From NCBI GenBank assembly GCA_048594975.1, contig JBMDXQ010000071.1, positions 1 to 64,000 on the forward strand: a stretch of 64,000 bases of DNA, read 5' to 3'. This DNA is from JBMDXB01 sp048594975 (GTDB lineage Bacteria > Acidobacteriota > Vicinamibacteria > Vicinamibacterales > 2-12-FULL-66-21). The notes below the pieces were generated by a model. That model ran no database searches, was not told the DNA's origin, and saw only the letters and a list, made by a program, of their open reading frames with translations. Positions 8,674 through 17,901 of this stretch are shown here, one piece after another. The translations under genes were made by a program, and so were the position numbers. Positions within the stretch are counted from its first letter, which is position 1, and the number at the start of each line of letters is the position of its first letter.

Positions 8674-9984
8674 ATGACCGACACGAAGATCACGCTGCCC
8701 GAGTCTGAGATCCCGACGCACTTCTACAACATCGCGGCCGATCTCCCCACGCCGCTGCTGCCGCCGCTGCACCCGGGCACGCGCGAGCCGATCGGTCCCG
8801 ACGCTCTCGCCCCGATCTTCCCGTCCGGCCTGATCGCGCAGGAGGTGTCGCGGGAACGCCAGATCGAGATTCCGGACGAGGTCCGCGACATCTACCGGCT
8901 CTACCGGCCAAGCCCGATCTTCCGCGCGCGGGCGCTGGAAGAGGCGATCGACACCCCGGCGCGCATCTACTACAAGTCGGAGCACGTCAGCCCGGTGGGC
9001 AGCCACAAGCTGAACACTGCGATCATGCAGGCCTGGGTCAACCGGCAGGAAGGCGTGCAGCGCCTGGCCACGGAGACGGGCGCCGGGCAGTGGGGCAGCG
9101 CGCTCTCATGCGCGTGCCAATTGCTCGGCCTCGAGTGCATGGTCTACATGGTGCGCGTCAGCTACGAGCAGAAGCCGTACCGGCGCGTCATGATGAAGAC
9201 CTATGGCGCCGAGGTGGTGGCCAGCCCGTCGCAGCTCACGGCGGCGGGCCGTGCCGTGCTGGCGGAAGATCCCGACACGCCGGGGAGCCTGGGGATTGCG
9301 ATCTCGGAGGCGATAGAGGACGCGGCCGGCCGTGACGACACCAAGTACGCGCTCGGCAGCGTGCTCAACCACGTGCTGCTGCACCAGACGATCATCGGGC
9401 AGGAGGCGAGGAAGCAGATGGAGCTGGCCGGCGACTATCCCGACGTGCTGATCGCCTGCCACGGCGGCGGCAGCAACTTCGGAGGCCTGGCTTTTCCCTT
9501 CCTCCAGGACAAGATCAGCGGTGCGCGCAAGGGGCTGCGTGCGATCGCTGTGGAGCCGACGGCATGTCCGAGCCTGACCGCCGGGTCGCGCGAGTACGAC
9601 TTCGGCGACCGCGCGGGAACGACCCCGCTGATGATGATGCATACGCTCGGACACACGTTCATGCCCGCGCCGGTGCACGCCGGCGGCCTACGCTATCACG
9701 GCTCGGCGCCGCTCGTCAGCCACCTGCTCGCCGCCGGCCTGATCGAAGCCGAGGCCTACGAGCAGGGCGAGGTGTTCGAGAGCGCGGTCACGTTCGCGCG
9801 CTGCGAGGGCACGATTCCCGCGCCGGAATCGGCGCATGCGATCCACAGTACCATTCGCCACGCGCGCGCAGCGCGCGAGGCCGGCCGGCCGATCACCATC
9901 CTGTTCAACCTCTCCGGCCATGGCCTCTTCGACCTGTCGGCCTACGAGTCCTACATCAGCGGGAAGCTGGTCGGCGCCGTCTAG
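8674..9984 (+). CDS. trpB: TrpB2-type tryptophan synthase beta chain
   Basis: A 436-residue PLP enzyme that condenses indole (or indoleglycerol-phosphate-derived indole) with serine to give tryptophan. It belongs to the TrpB2 branch: the long N-terminal extension with PTHFYNIAADLP and the motif RPSPIFRARALEE, then the PLP lysine in GSHKLNTA (Lys112), HGGGSNFGG for phosphate binding, and the C-terminal SGHGLFDL. TrpB2 proteins often occur without a TrpA partner, and none is seen here. The ATG at 8674 begins the family N-terminus; the frame is open to 8494 without supporting features. aroG follows after 39 nt, so the two are probably co-transcribed. Confidence 0.93.
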   Translation: MTDTKITLPESEIPTHFYNIAADLPTPLLPPLHPGTREPIGPDALAPIFPSGLIAQEVSRERQIEIPDEVRDIYRLYRPSPIFRARALEEAIDTPARIYYKSEHVSPVGSHKLNTAIMQAWVNRQEGVQRLATETGAGQWGSALSCACQLLGLECMVYMVRVSYEQKPYRRVMMKTYGAEVVASPSQLTAAGRAVLAEDPDTPGSLGIAISEAIEDAAGRDDTKYALGSVLNHVLLHQTIIGQEARKQMELAGDYPDVLIACHGGGSNFGGLAFPFLQDKISGARKGLRAIAVEPTACPSLTAGSREYDFGDRAGTTPLMMMHTLGHTFMPAPVHAGGLRYHGSAPLVSHLLAAGLIEAEAYEQGEVFESAVTFARCEGTIPAPESAHAIHSTIRHARAAREAGRPITILFNLSGHGLFDLSAYESYISGKLVGAV

Positions 9985-10023
9985 TGTGCACCGGAAGGGT
10001 GCGCGCCGACTCGTGACGGTCCA

Positions 10024-11112
10024 ATGACCCGACGCACCGACGACCTGCGCATCCGGGACGTGCGACCGCTGATTCCGCCGGCGATTCTGCACGAGGAAAT
10101 CCCGCTGAGCGAGCGCGCGTCCGAGGTCGTGACCGACGCCCGCGCCGCGATCGCGGCCATTCTCGGCGGCGACGACGATCGCCTCGTCGTCGTGGCCGGG
10201 CCATGCTCGATTCACGACCCGCAGGCCGCGCTCGACTACGCCACGCGCCTGAAACAGATCGCCGATCGGGTGACCGATGCACTCCTCCTGGTGATGCGCG
10301 CCTACTTCGAGAAGCCGCGGACGGTGGTGGGGTGGAAGGGCCTGATCAATGACCCGGACCTCGATGGCACCTACCACATCAACAAGGGCTTGCGCCTCGC
10401 CCGTCGTTTGCTGCTCGAGGTCAACGAGCTCGGGTTGCCGACCGGGTCCGAGTTCCTGGACACGCAGATCCCTCAGCACATCGCCGACCTGACCTCGTGG
10501 GCGGCCATCGGCGCGCGGACGTCGGAAAGCCAGGTGCATCGCGAGATGGCATCCGGGCTGTCGATGCCGGTCGGCTTCAAGAACAGTACCGACGGCGACA
10601 CGCAGGTCGCGATTGACGCGGTGATGACCGCGCGGCGGCAGCACTGGTTCCCGGGGGTGACCAAGCAGGGCGTGTCCGCGATCCTCCAGACGGCCGGCAA
10701 CGAGCACTGTCACGTGATCCTCCGCGGCGGCACGCGCACCGGTCCCAACTATCACGCCGATCGGATTGAAGCGGTCTGCGCGAGACTCGAGCGCCTCGGC
10801 GCGCCGGCGATGCTGATGGTCGACTGCTCGCACGGAAACAGCCAGCGCGATCACAACCGCCAGGTGGACGTGGCGGCAGACCTCGCGCGGCAGATCGGGA
10901 ACGGCTCGGGCCACATCTTCGGAGTGATGCTCGAAAGCCACCTGGTGGCGGGCAGGCAGGATCACCGTCCGGGCGTGCCGCTGGTCTACGGGCAGAGCAT
11001 CACCGACGCCTGCATATCCCTGGAGCAGACCGAGACCGTGCTCGACGCACTCGCCGCGGCCGTCAGGGTGCGCCGCGCCACGAGCAGCGGCGGGGCGGGC
11101 GGTCTCCCGTAG
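10024..11112 (+). CDS. aroG: 3-deoxy-7-phosphoheptulonate synthase, class I (AroG type)
   Basis: DAHP synthase of 362 residues, joining phosphoenolpyruvate and erythrose 4-phosphate in the first step of the shikimate pathway. Characteristic AroG/F/H segments are VVAGPCSIHDPQAALDYA, MRAYFEKPRTVVGWKGLIND, GSEFLDTQIPQHIADLTSWAAIGARTSESQ (split over about residues 140-170), and the metal/substrate segment MLMVDCSHGNSQRDHNRQ. The gene lies 39 nt after trpB2, placing the first and last dedicated steps of tryptophan formation in one unit. Sensitivity to Phe, Tyr or Trp cannot be read from the sequence with confidence. Confidence 0.95.
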   Translation: MTRRTDDLRIRDVRPLIPPAILHEEIPLSERASEVVTDARAAIAAILGGDDDRLVVVAGPCSIHDPQAALDYATRLKQIADRVTDALLLVMRAYFEKPRTVVGWKGLINDPDLDGTYHINKGLRLARRLLLEVNELGLPTGSEFLDTQIPQHIADLTSWAAIGARTSESQVHREMASGLSMPVGFKNSTDGDTQVAIDAVMTARRQHWFPGVTKQGVSAILQTAGNEHCHVILRGGTRTGPNYHADRIEAVCARLERLGAPAMLMVDCSHGNSQRDHNRQVDVAADLARQIGNGSGHIFGVMLESHLVAGRQDHRPGVPLVYGQSITDACISLEQTETVLDALAAAVRVRRATSSGGAGGLP

Positions 11113-11223
11113 CCACGCCGGTCGGCGAACCTCCGAAGTCGTCGGCCGATTACGATCTCCGCCGTGCGGTGTGGCTCGAACCGCACACGCGCGAATCCCC
11201 GGTTTCACTCCCCATCTCGATTT

Positions 11224-11272
11224 CGGTTGTTGCCGCGCCACAACCGTGAACGCCGAAACAATTCCGGCGTTC
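11224..11272. repeat. two adjacent short hairpins after aroG
   Basis: CGGTTGT pairs with ACAACCG (11224-11246, 9-nt loop), and GAACGCCG pairs with CGGCGTTC (11248-11272, 9-nt loop). They lie in the 284-nt gap between aroG and the BACON gene and may serve in termination, although no U-run follows. Confidence 0.35.
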
Positions 11273-11396
11273 GAAGCTAGATGGTTCTTCATGCCTGTTC
11301 CTTCGCTTTCAGCAACACCGTCAGTGCGTTACGCGCGCACCAAGCGGCGGCATCGTACGTGCACTGGCGTGGGGCCTGCGAGAACGCGAGGACGCG

Positions 11397-13898
11397 ATGC
11401 AGCGGGCTTGGTCAGGAGTGGTGTGTGCGGCTGCCGTACTTTGTGCCGTACTGATGACGGCACCTGGAGTCAGCGCGCAGTCCGTAGTCGACGCGCGGCG
11501 AGCCGAGTTCACACCATCAGCCGATCACAACGCGGTCGACCAGGCCACTGGTGCTGTCATCGTCCAGCGGTACGTGCTCGACGTCTTTCAAGCGGGCGGC
11601 ACCGACGTCGTATCCACGGCGGATCTCGGCAAACCGGTACCCGAGAGCGACGGGTTGATCCGGATAGATTTCATCGTTCGGCTGTCGACGCCGCTCACGG
11701 CCGGCGTCGTGTACGAGGCGGTCGTGTCGGCGGTCGGCCCCGGCGGCACCGGCGCGGGCCCACGATCCAACACCTTCTCCGTTAGCCCGTCCAATCCGTT
11801 GTGCGCACCGACGATCGCACCGGCGTCGCAGTCCATTGCCGCTGCCGGCGGCAGCGGCAGCACGACGGTGACGGTGGCGGTGGGGTGCGCCTGGACGGCC
11901 GTCAGCAACGCCGAGTGGATCACCGTCACTGGAGGGGCGTCGGGTTCCGGCCCAGGCACCGCGACTTTCAGCGTTGCCGCGAACAGCAGCACGGCCGGCC
12001 GCACGGGCACGGTGACGGTCGCGGGTGCGACCTTCACGGTGACACAGGCCGGGGCGGCGTGCGCGCCGACGATCTCGCCGACGTCGGCGAACGTGGGTGC
12101 GGGGACGACGACCGGCAGCGTCTCGGTCACGGCCGCGACCGGGTGCGCGTGGACGGCGACGAGCAACGCCGGGTGGATCACGCTGACGAACGGCGGCAGC
12201 GGCAGCGGCGACGGAACCGTGAGCTACAGCGTGGTGGCGAACACCGGTACTGCGGCCAGGACCGCCACGGTGACGGTCGCGGGTGCGACCTTCACGGTGA
12301 CACAGGCCGGGACGGCGTGCGCGCCGACGATCTCGCCGACGTCGGCGAACGTGGGTGCGGGGGCGACGACCGGCAGCGTCTCGGTCACGGCCGCGACCGG
12401 GTGCGCGTGGACGGCCAGCAGCAACGTGTCCTGGATCTCTGTCGGAGCTGGCGGGAGCGGCTCGGGCAGCGGCAGCGTCACCTACGACGTTGACGCCAAC
12501 GCGACCGCGACGCCGCGTTCCGGCACCCTGACCATTGCCGGTGCGATCTTCACCGTCACCCAGGCGGGTGCGCCGTGCGAGCCGACGATTACGCCGACTG
12601 CGGCCGGCGCTGCCGCGGGCGGGAGTACCGGCACCGTTTCGGTGACTGCAGCGGACGGCTGTGTCTGGACGGCGACGAGCGACGCGTCCTGGATCACGGT
12701 CACGGCAGGTGCGACCGGCAGCGGTGAAGGCACCGTCAGCTACAGCGTCGCTGCCAACGGTGGGACGGCGTCGCGAGCGGGCACGGTGACCGTCGGCGGG
12801 CAGACGTTCACCGTTACGCAGGCTGCGCCCGGGTGCTCGTATTCGCTTTCGGCGACGTCAGCCAGTGTCGGCCCGGAAAGGGCCTCGTACATGGTGCTGG
12901 TGACCGCGCCCTCCGGTTGCGCGTGGACGTCCACGAGCAACGTCTCCTGGATCACGATCATCGGCGGCGCGAGCGACACGGGCGGCGGGGGAGTCCTGTA
13001 CCGTGTCGCCGCCAACCAGAACGTGTCGCCGAGGACCGGCACGATGACGATCGCGGGCGAGACGTTCACCGTCACGCAGTCCGGCACATCGTGCTCCGTG
13101 ACGATCTCACCGACATCGGCAAGCGTCGGGGCGGCGGCCGGCAGCGGCAGCGTTACCGTGACCGCGCCGGGCGGCTGTGCGTGGTCGGCCTCGTCAGCCG
13201 CGACCTGGATTACCGTGACCGGCGGCGCCAGCGGCAGCGGCAACGGGACCGTCACCTACGCCGTGGCTGCCAACTCCGGTGCGAGCCGGACGGGCACGCT
13301 GTCCATCGGCGACAGGACGTTCAGCGTGACGCAGGCCGCGACGCTGTGCTCGTACTCGATTTCGCCGACGAGCGCCTCCCTGCCGTCGAACGGCGGCAGC
13401 GGCACGGTCGCGGTGACCACCGCCGCCGGCTGCACGTGGACGTCGGCGAGCAGCGCGTCCTGGGTGACGATCACCAGCGGTGCGACCGGTACCGGGTCCG
13501 GAACCGTCGCGTTCACGGCGGCCCCGAACACCTCGTCGACGTCCAGGGCGGCTACGCTGACAATCGCCGGCCGCACCTTCACGGTGACGGAGCCGGCCGC
13601 GACGTGCACGTTCACCGTCAGCCCGTTGACCGTCTCGGTGTCGGCAGCCGCGGCCACGGGTCGAATCACGGTGACGACCGAGGCCGGGTGTACGTGGACG
13701 TCCTCGAGCGCGGCGCCGTGGATCGCGATAACAGGATCCGGCTCCGGGTCAGGGCACGCGACGTACACGATCCTCACCAACACCGGAACGGCGGCCCGCA
13801 GCGGCGTGGTCAACGTGGCGGGGGTTGCGGTCAGCGTGCAACAGGCGGCGCCGTCGACCGAGCTCATCGCGCCCGCGAACCTGCGGATCGTCAAGTGA
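11397..13898 (+). CDS. secreted BACON-repeat protein (eight repeats)
   Basis: An 833-residue exported protein: Sec signal (1-28, ending VSAQ), a fibronectin-III-like module (about 30-138), then eight BACON-type repeats of about 86 residues. Each repeat begins C-x-x-T/S-I-S-P-T-S-A, has a central GCAWT-x-x-S-N-x-x-WIT core with GGASGSG, and ends FTVTQAG. A single Cys at each repeat start and one before AWT could pair into a disulfide per repeat. BACON domains are usually carbohydrate- or surface-associated and non-catalytic, so an adhesin or glycan-binding role is likely. No membrane anchor follows; the protein ends APANLRIVK. Repeats 2 and 3 are nearly identical in DNA. Small Gly/Ala/Ser/Thr residues dominate. 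Confidence 0.88.
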   Translation: MQRAWSGVVCAAAVLCAVLMTAPGVSAQSVVDARRAEFTPSADHNAVDQATGAVIVQRYVLDVFQAGGTDVVSTADLGKPVPESDGLIRIDFIVRLSTPLTAGVVYEAVVSAVGPGGTGAGPRSNTFSVSPSNPLCAPTIAPASQSIAAAGGSGSTTVTVAVGCAWTAVSNAEWITVTGGASGSGPGTATFSVAANSSTAGRTGTVTVAGATFTVTQAGAACAPTISPTSANVGAGTTTGSVSVTAATGCAWTATSNAGWITLTNGGSGSGDGTVSYSVVANTGTAARTATVTVAGATFTVTQAGTACAPTISPTSANVGAGATTGSVSVTAATGCAWTASSNVSWISVGAGGSGSGSGSVTYDVDANATATPRSGTLTIAGAIFTVTQAGAPCEPTITPTAAGAAAGGSTGTVSVTAADGCVWTATSDASWITVTAGATGSGEGTVSYSVAANGGTASRAGTVTVGGQTFTVTQAAPGCSYSLSATSASVGPERASYMVLVTAPSGCAWTSTSNVSWITIIGGASDTGGGGVLYRVAANQNVSPRTGTMTIAGETFTVTQSGTSCSVTISPTSASVGAAAGSGSVTVTAPGGCAWSASSAATWITVTGGASGSGNGTVTYAVAANSGASRTGTLSIGDRTFSVTQAATLCSYSISPTSASLPSNGGSGTVAVTTAAGCTWTSASSASWVTITSGATGTGSGTVAFTAAPNTSSTSRAATLTIAGRTFTVTEPAATCTFTVSPLTVSVSAAAATGRITVTTEAGCTWTSSSAAPWIAITGSGSGSGHATYTILTNTGTAARSGVVNVAGVAVSVQQAAPSTELIAPANLRIVK
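12011..12415 (+). repeat. near-identical tandem block inside the BACON gene
   Basis: About 147 bp at 12011-12157 recur at 12269-12415, offset exactly 258 bp (86 codons), with two mismatches seen by eye. The other repeats are much more diverged, so this pair arose by recent duplication or gene conversion. Confidence 0.8.
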
Positions 13899-13975
13899 AG
13901 GCTGTTCGTCCGGGTCGACCCCGTTGCCTCGAAGCGAGCGCGGCGGGCGATTTCGGATGAACCGCGCTAAGAGGC

Positions 13976-14006
13976 GGCTGGCACCAGTGCCGCCAAGGTG
14001 CCAGCC
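13976..14006 (+). terminator. hairpin after the BACON gene
   Basis: GGCTGGCACC and GGTGCCAGCC form a perfect 10-bp stem with an 11-nt loop, 78 nt after the BACON stop. Only a weak T-run (ATTCTT) follows, so it may be an attenuating hairpin rather than a strong terminator. Confidence 0.5.
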
Positions 14007-14062
14007 ACCATTCTTCGGCCGCCGGTTGCGCCCGCGTCGGTCATCGAGCAGGATCAGCGGGC

Positions 14063-15481
14063 ATGTCGCCCCTGCGCCCGCTATTGGCAGCGCTGGCCCT
14101 GTTGGCCACGGCCGCGGCCGGCTTATCTGCCCAGCCGAAGCCGCGCAGGCCCAACGTCCTGCTCATCATCTCCGACGACCTCCGCACTGAGATCGGCGCG
14201 TACGGCAGCCCGCTGGCCGGGACGCCGAATATCGACGCGCTGGCGAAAGCGGGCGTACGCTTCGACCGCGCGTACGCGCAGTTCCCGCTCTGCAATCCAT
14301 CGCGCGTGTCCATGTTGACCGGCCGGCGGCCCGGCGTAACCGGCGTGCTGGGCAACCGCACCGATTTTCGCGTCGCGCACCCTGACTGGATCACCCTGCC
14401 GCAGCTGTTCAAGCGGAACGGATACGCGACGCTGCGCACCGGCAAGATCTTCCACGGCGGCATCGACGATGCGGCCTCGTGGACGGAAGGGGGCGACCCG
14501 CGGCGTCCGCTGGCGCCGGAAGGCGGACAGCGGGGTGGCGCAGCCGGAGGCGGCGGCGCGGCGCGCGCGCGTGCGTCGGATCGATGGATCGTGCTGGAGG
14601 GCAACGGCGAGACGCACGGCGACTACGCGGTCGCCGATCGTGCGATCAAGTACCTGCAGGACAACGGGGACCGGCCGTTCTTCCTCGCGGTCGGGTTCGT
14701 CAAGCCGCACAGCCCGCCCAGCGCGCCGCAGAAGTTCTACGACCTCTGGAAAGTCGAGGACCTCCCGCTGCCGGTCAACTTCGCCCCGCGCCCGACGGTG
14801 CCGCCCGATCTTCCCAACGCGGCGATCCGTCCCCGGAACGCGGACCTGTTCGTCGGGCGCGACGCTTCGGAGCGCGAAGCGAAGGAGATGATTCGCGCGT
14901 ACCTCGCCTCGACCGCCTGGATGGACTGGAACGTCGGGCGGGTCGTGGCTGAGCTCGATCGGCTCGGTCTGCGGGACGACACGGTCATCGTCTTCTGGGG
15001 CGACCACGGCTATCAGCTGGGCGAGCGCGGCAAATGGTCCAAGGCCGGCTCACTGTTCGAGCAGGGGACGCGCACGCCGTTCATCGTCGTCGCGCCGGGC
15101 GCGAGGTGGAACGGCCGCAGCACCGCCCGCGTCGTCCAGAACCTGGACATCTACCCGACGCTCGCGGCGTTGTGCGGGTTGACGGCGCCGGCAGGTGTCG
15201 AGGGACGCAGCCTCGTGCCGCTGCTCGAGGACCCGGCGGCATCGTGGGACGTCCCGGCCTTCAGCGTCTGGAGCGAGGACGGAAAGACGTTTCACGGCGT
15301 TGCCGTCCGTACCGAACGATGGCGGTACGCCGAGTTCGGGCCGGATGGGACCAACGGGGCAATGCTGTTCGACGAGCGCAACGACCCTCTCGAGCTGATG
15401 AACCTCGCGGACGAACCACGCCTTGCCCCCGTTCGCGGGGAGCTGTCCTCCCTGGTCCGCCAGTACTCACGCGGACACTGA
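14063..15481 (+). CDS. secreted sulfatase (iduronate-2-sulfatase-like)
   Basis: A 472-residue type I sulfatase with a Sec signal (1-23, LSAQ). Metal-binding Asp pair DD at 38-39 (LLIISDDLR) and the formylglycine site CNPSR at 77-81, the C-x-P-S-R form that needs a formylglycine-generating enzyme, are present. WGDHGYQLGERGKWSKAGSLFEQGTRTPF is the conserved second metal segment (parts of about residues 312-342). Overall layout is that of iduronate-2-sulfatase-like enzymes that desulfate polysaccharides outside the cytoplasm. The substrate is unknown. Directly downstream lies a remnant of a DUF1624 acyltransferase. Confidence 0.88.
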   Translation: MSPLRPLLAALALLATAAAGLSAQPKPRRPNVLLIISDDLRTEIGAYGSPLAGTPNIDALAKAGVRFDRAYAQFPLCNPSRVSMLTGRRPGVTGVLGNRTDFRVAHPDWITLPQLFKRNGYATLRTGKIFHGGIDDAASWTEGGDPRRPLAPEGGQRGGAAGGGGAARARASDRWIVLEGNGETHGDYAVADRAIKYLQDNGDRPFFLAVGFVKPHSPPSAPQKFYDLWKVEDLPLPVNFAPRPTVPPDLPNAAIRPRNADLFVGRDASEREAKEMIRAYLASTAWMDWNVGRVVAELDRLGLRDDTVIVFWGDHGYQLGERGKWSKAGSLFEQGTRTPFIVVAPGARWNGRSTARVVQNLDIYPTLAALCGLTAPAGVEGRSLVPLLEDPAASWDVPAFSVWSEDGKTFHGVAVRTERWRYAEFGPDGTNGAMLFDERNDPLELMNLADEPRLAPVRGELSSLVRQYSRGH

Positions 15482-15674
15482 CAGGCGCTCGTTCTCGGGC
15501 CGGGGAACACACCGGCGAGGTCCGCGCGCGTCTAAGCATTGGGGATGCGCCGGCAGACAGCGGTGCGGCACTGACGTGTGTGGACGCGCTCGGCGCGGGC
15601 AGCATCGCTGAACTGGCGACCCTGGGGGGACTGCACTACACTGGGTGCGCCAGCACTGCCGGACGAAATCTCTC

Positions 15675-16417
15675 ATGGCCGGCGCGCACCCTGCTCCCGC
15701 CCTCGATCGCTCTGCGCCAGCGAACCCCGTAGCCCCAGCCGTTGTCCCTCCTGGCGTCCGGGTCACGTCCCGGGTCCTGTCGGTGGACGTCCTGCGTGGC
15801 ATCGTGATGGTCCTCATGGCGCTCGATCACGTGCGCGACTACGTCACGGCGCTGCGCGTCCAGCCGGAGAACCTCGTGCACGGCAGCGTGGCCCTGTTCG
15901 CGACCCGATGGGTGACGCACTTCTGCGCGCCGGTGTTCTCGCTGCTCGCGGGCGTGGGCATCGGCCTGGTGATGGCTCGCGGGAAGATCCCGGCGGCGAT
16001 GACCCGGTTCCTGGTCGTCCGGGGTGCGTGGCTGATAGTCCTGGACGTCATCAGCCGTCGCTCGATTTCCTGCTGATGACGCTGGGACCGTCGCTCGTCG
16101 CGCTGGCGTTGCTCGAGGGGACGCGTGGGCGAGTAGCCGAGTGGATCGCGCTGTACGGCCGCGTGCCGCTGTTTTACTACGCGGTGCACATCGCGGTCGC
16201 GCACCTGGCGGGAATGGTCATCGCCTTCGTCCAGGGCGGAGCGCTGCGCCGCCTGCCGATCGTCGCCGACCCTGCCTCGATTCCCGACTGGTACGGCGTC
16301 ACGCTGCCGGGCGTCTACGTGGCGTGGGCGGTCGTCGTGCTCGCGATGTACCCCGCGTGCCGCTGGTTTGCGCGGCTCAAGGCGGAGCGGCGCAGCTGGT
16401 GGTTGTCGTACCTGTGA
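15675..16417 (+). pseudogene. DUF1624 (heparan-alpha-glucosaminide acetyltransferase-like) membrane protein, internally deleted
   Basis: The first part (from the ATG at 15675 to about 16047) reads as a normal DUF1624 N-terminus: RVLSVDVLRGIVMVLMALDHVRDY, then HFCAPVFSLLAGVGIGL. The last part, in another frame from about 16053, is a normal C-terminus: PSLDFLLMTLGPSLVALALLE, GRVPLFYYAVHI, and CRWFARLKAERRSWWLSYL at the end. The central membrane region, roughly 100-150 residues, is absent and the halves are out of frame; the joint lies near GTCATCAGCCGTCG at 16047-16060. The intact family is a 10-11-helix membrane acyltransferase. A stop appears at 16074-16076, so no functional product is expected. 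Confidence 0.8.
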
Positions 16418-16605
16418 GGTGCACACGCGAGTTCCGGTGGGGCGTCCGCGTCGTGGATCGCACGCGGCCGGAGCGCGTCCGCTTGTCGCCTCGCTGGCGG
16501 GCGGACTCGGCCTGCCGATCCTGGTTGCCGCGGCATACTGGAGTTCGGCGGCGGTCTGGAGGCGTTCCTCGACGTCGCCACGCACCCCCGGCCCGCGGGG
16601 ACCGA
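16418..16605. other. gap with no recognised gene
   Basis: These 188 nt separate two converging units. Short frames exist (for example one containing GLGLPILVAAAYW), but I cannot connect any to a family, and I see no hairpin or repeat. Confidence 0.4.
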
Positions 16606-17901
16606 TTACGGCGCCAGCGGCAGGAGCTTCCAGTCGCCGTCCGCCAGCTCGCGGACGGCGAACTGGTAAATCACCACTCGCTTGCCGCGCAGGCGGTCGA
16701 GACCGCGCTGCACCATGGCGCGCGTGGCGAAGGCCCCCTCGTCGTTCTGCACGAGCCGGTCGAGCGGCCGCCGGAGCGCGAGGCTCAGCTGCTCGGCGAA
16801 GCCTGCCGACACGCCCCACCCCATGGACTTGAGCGAGTAGATGTTCGAGAAGCTGTCGCCCAGCAGGAGGACATCGGCGTCGCGCGACGAGCGCCAGGGC
16901 GATCCGTCAGGCTCCAGCACGCGGCGCAGCCAGACGGTCTCCGGCTGCAGCAGCGCAGAGTCCTCGGGCATATCGAGCATCCTCGCCGTGTCGCCGACGG
17001 CGCTGACCTCGACGCGGTCGACGCGATAACCGGGGTCGGGAAGCGGCGGCAGATCGCCTGACACGACCATCGCAAGCCCCGCCGCCACCGCCTCCATCGC
17101 CTCAGGCGTCCAGTGCGAGTCGGTCGCGAGATACTGCGGGGCAGACGGCCGCGCCGCCGCGAGTCCTTCGGACGGGTCGAACACGCGCACGCCGGCCGCG
17201 CGCAGCGCAGCCACGAACTCCCGGTATGACGCGTTCTGAAGCACGCCGGCCGCGCCGACCGACCGGGCTGCGAGCATCTCCGGGTGCACGCCGGGCTTCA
17301 CCGGCGTCGGCATCACGAGCAGGGTGATGCCTCGCGCTTCGAGATCCTGGTGGAAGCGGATGATCGCCGGTCGCGGATCGGCCGCCGGCGGCGCGGTCCA
17401 TTCGGGCGCCTCCCGCACGCGTCGCTTGATTCGCCTGGCGTCGAGGAACGGCGTGCCGGTGACGTACTCGACGTCGGGCCTGTAGAAGAGCCACCCCTCT
17501 CGGCCGACATACACGCGCTCGTTGCCGACCGACAGCCACCGCGTCATAAGCGTCTGCGCGCGCGGCCGCAGCGTCCGGCCGATCACCGATGCGTCTTCCA
17601 GCACGCGCTCGAACCCGGTGAGTGTCTCGAGCACGACCCGGTTCCGCCAGAGCAGCCGCGGCCACGCCCCGGCCACAGGCGGCGTCGCCTTGAGTCTGGC
17701 CACTCGATCCCCGACCAGTTCCCGCGTACGGGACGCCACGGCACCCCACTCGGCAACGGGTACGAGGGCGACGACCGCGACGAAGACCCCCGCCAGCACC
17801 CGCGCGGTCCCGGGCGTCACGTTCGTCCGGCCGATCTCGGCCATCGCGATCGCCTCGCGATTCGGGCCTCCCTGGGGCAGCGACGGCTCGGTCGTCTCCA
17901 T
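16606..17901 (-). CDS. AlgJ/AlgX-like SGNH-type acetylation protein
   Basis: A 431-residue protein with one membrane segment (33-50) followed by an extracytoplasmic SGNH-like domain of the AlgX/AlgJ kind. The paired catalytic motifs are ATDSHWTPEAM (Asp261, His263) and LLLGDSFSN (GDS 348-350). In alginate and similar systems, such proteins receive acetyl groups delivered by an MBOAT protein and pass them to the polymer. Its ATG overlaps the stop of the MBOAT gene by one base (TGATG), so the two are translationally coupled. The start at 17901 is chosen for that overlap. A longer reading frame that continues upstream through the MBOAT gene is only a shadow. Confidence 0.82.
   Translation of the reverse strand: METTEPSLPQGGPNREAIAMAEIGRTNVTPGTARVLAGVFVAVVALVPVAEWGAVASRTRELVGDRVARLKATPPVAGAWPRLLWRNRVVLETLTGFERVLEDASVIGRTLRPRAQTLMTRWLSVGNERVYVGREGWLFYRPDVEYVTGTPFLDARRIKRRVREAPEWTAPPAADPRPAIIRFHQDLEARGITLLVMPTPVKPGVHPEMLAARSVGAAGVLQNASYREFVAALRAAGVRVFDPSEGLAAARPSAPQYLATDSHWTPEAMEAVAAGLAMVVSGDLPPLPDPGYRVDRVEVSAVGDTARMLDMPEDSALLQPETVWLRRVLEPDGSPWRSSRDADVLLLGDSFSNIYSLKSMGWGVSAGFAEQLSLALRRPLDRLVQNDEGAFATRAMVQRGLDRLRGKRVVIYQFAVRELADGDWKLLPLAP

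Noticed and set aside
12011..13860. BACON repeats as a CRISPR-like array
   Set aside because: The 258-bp period is in frame and encodes a protein fold.
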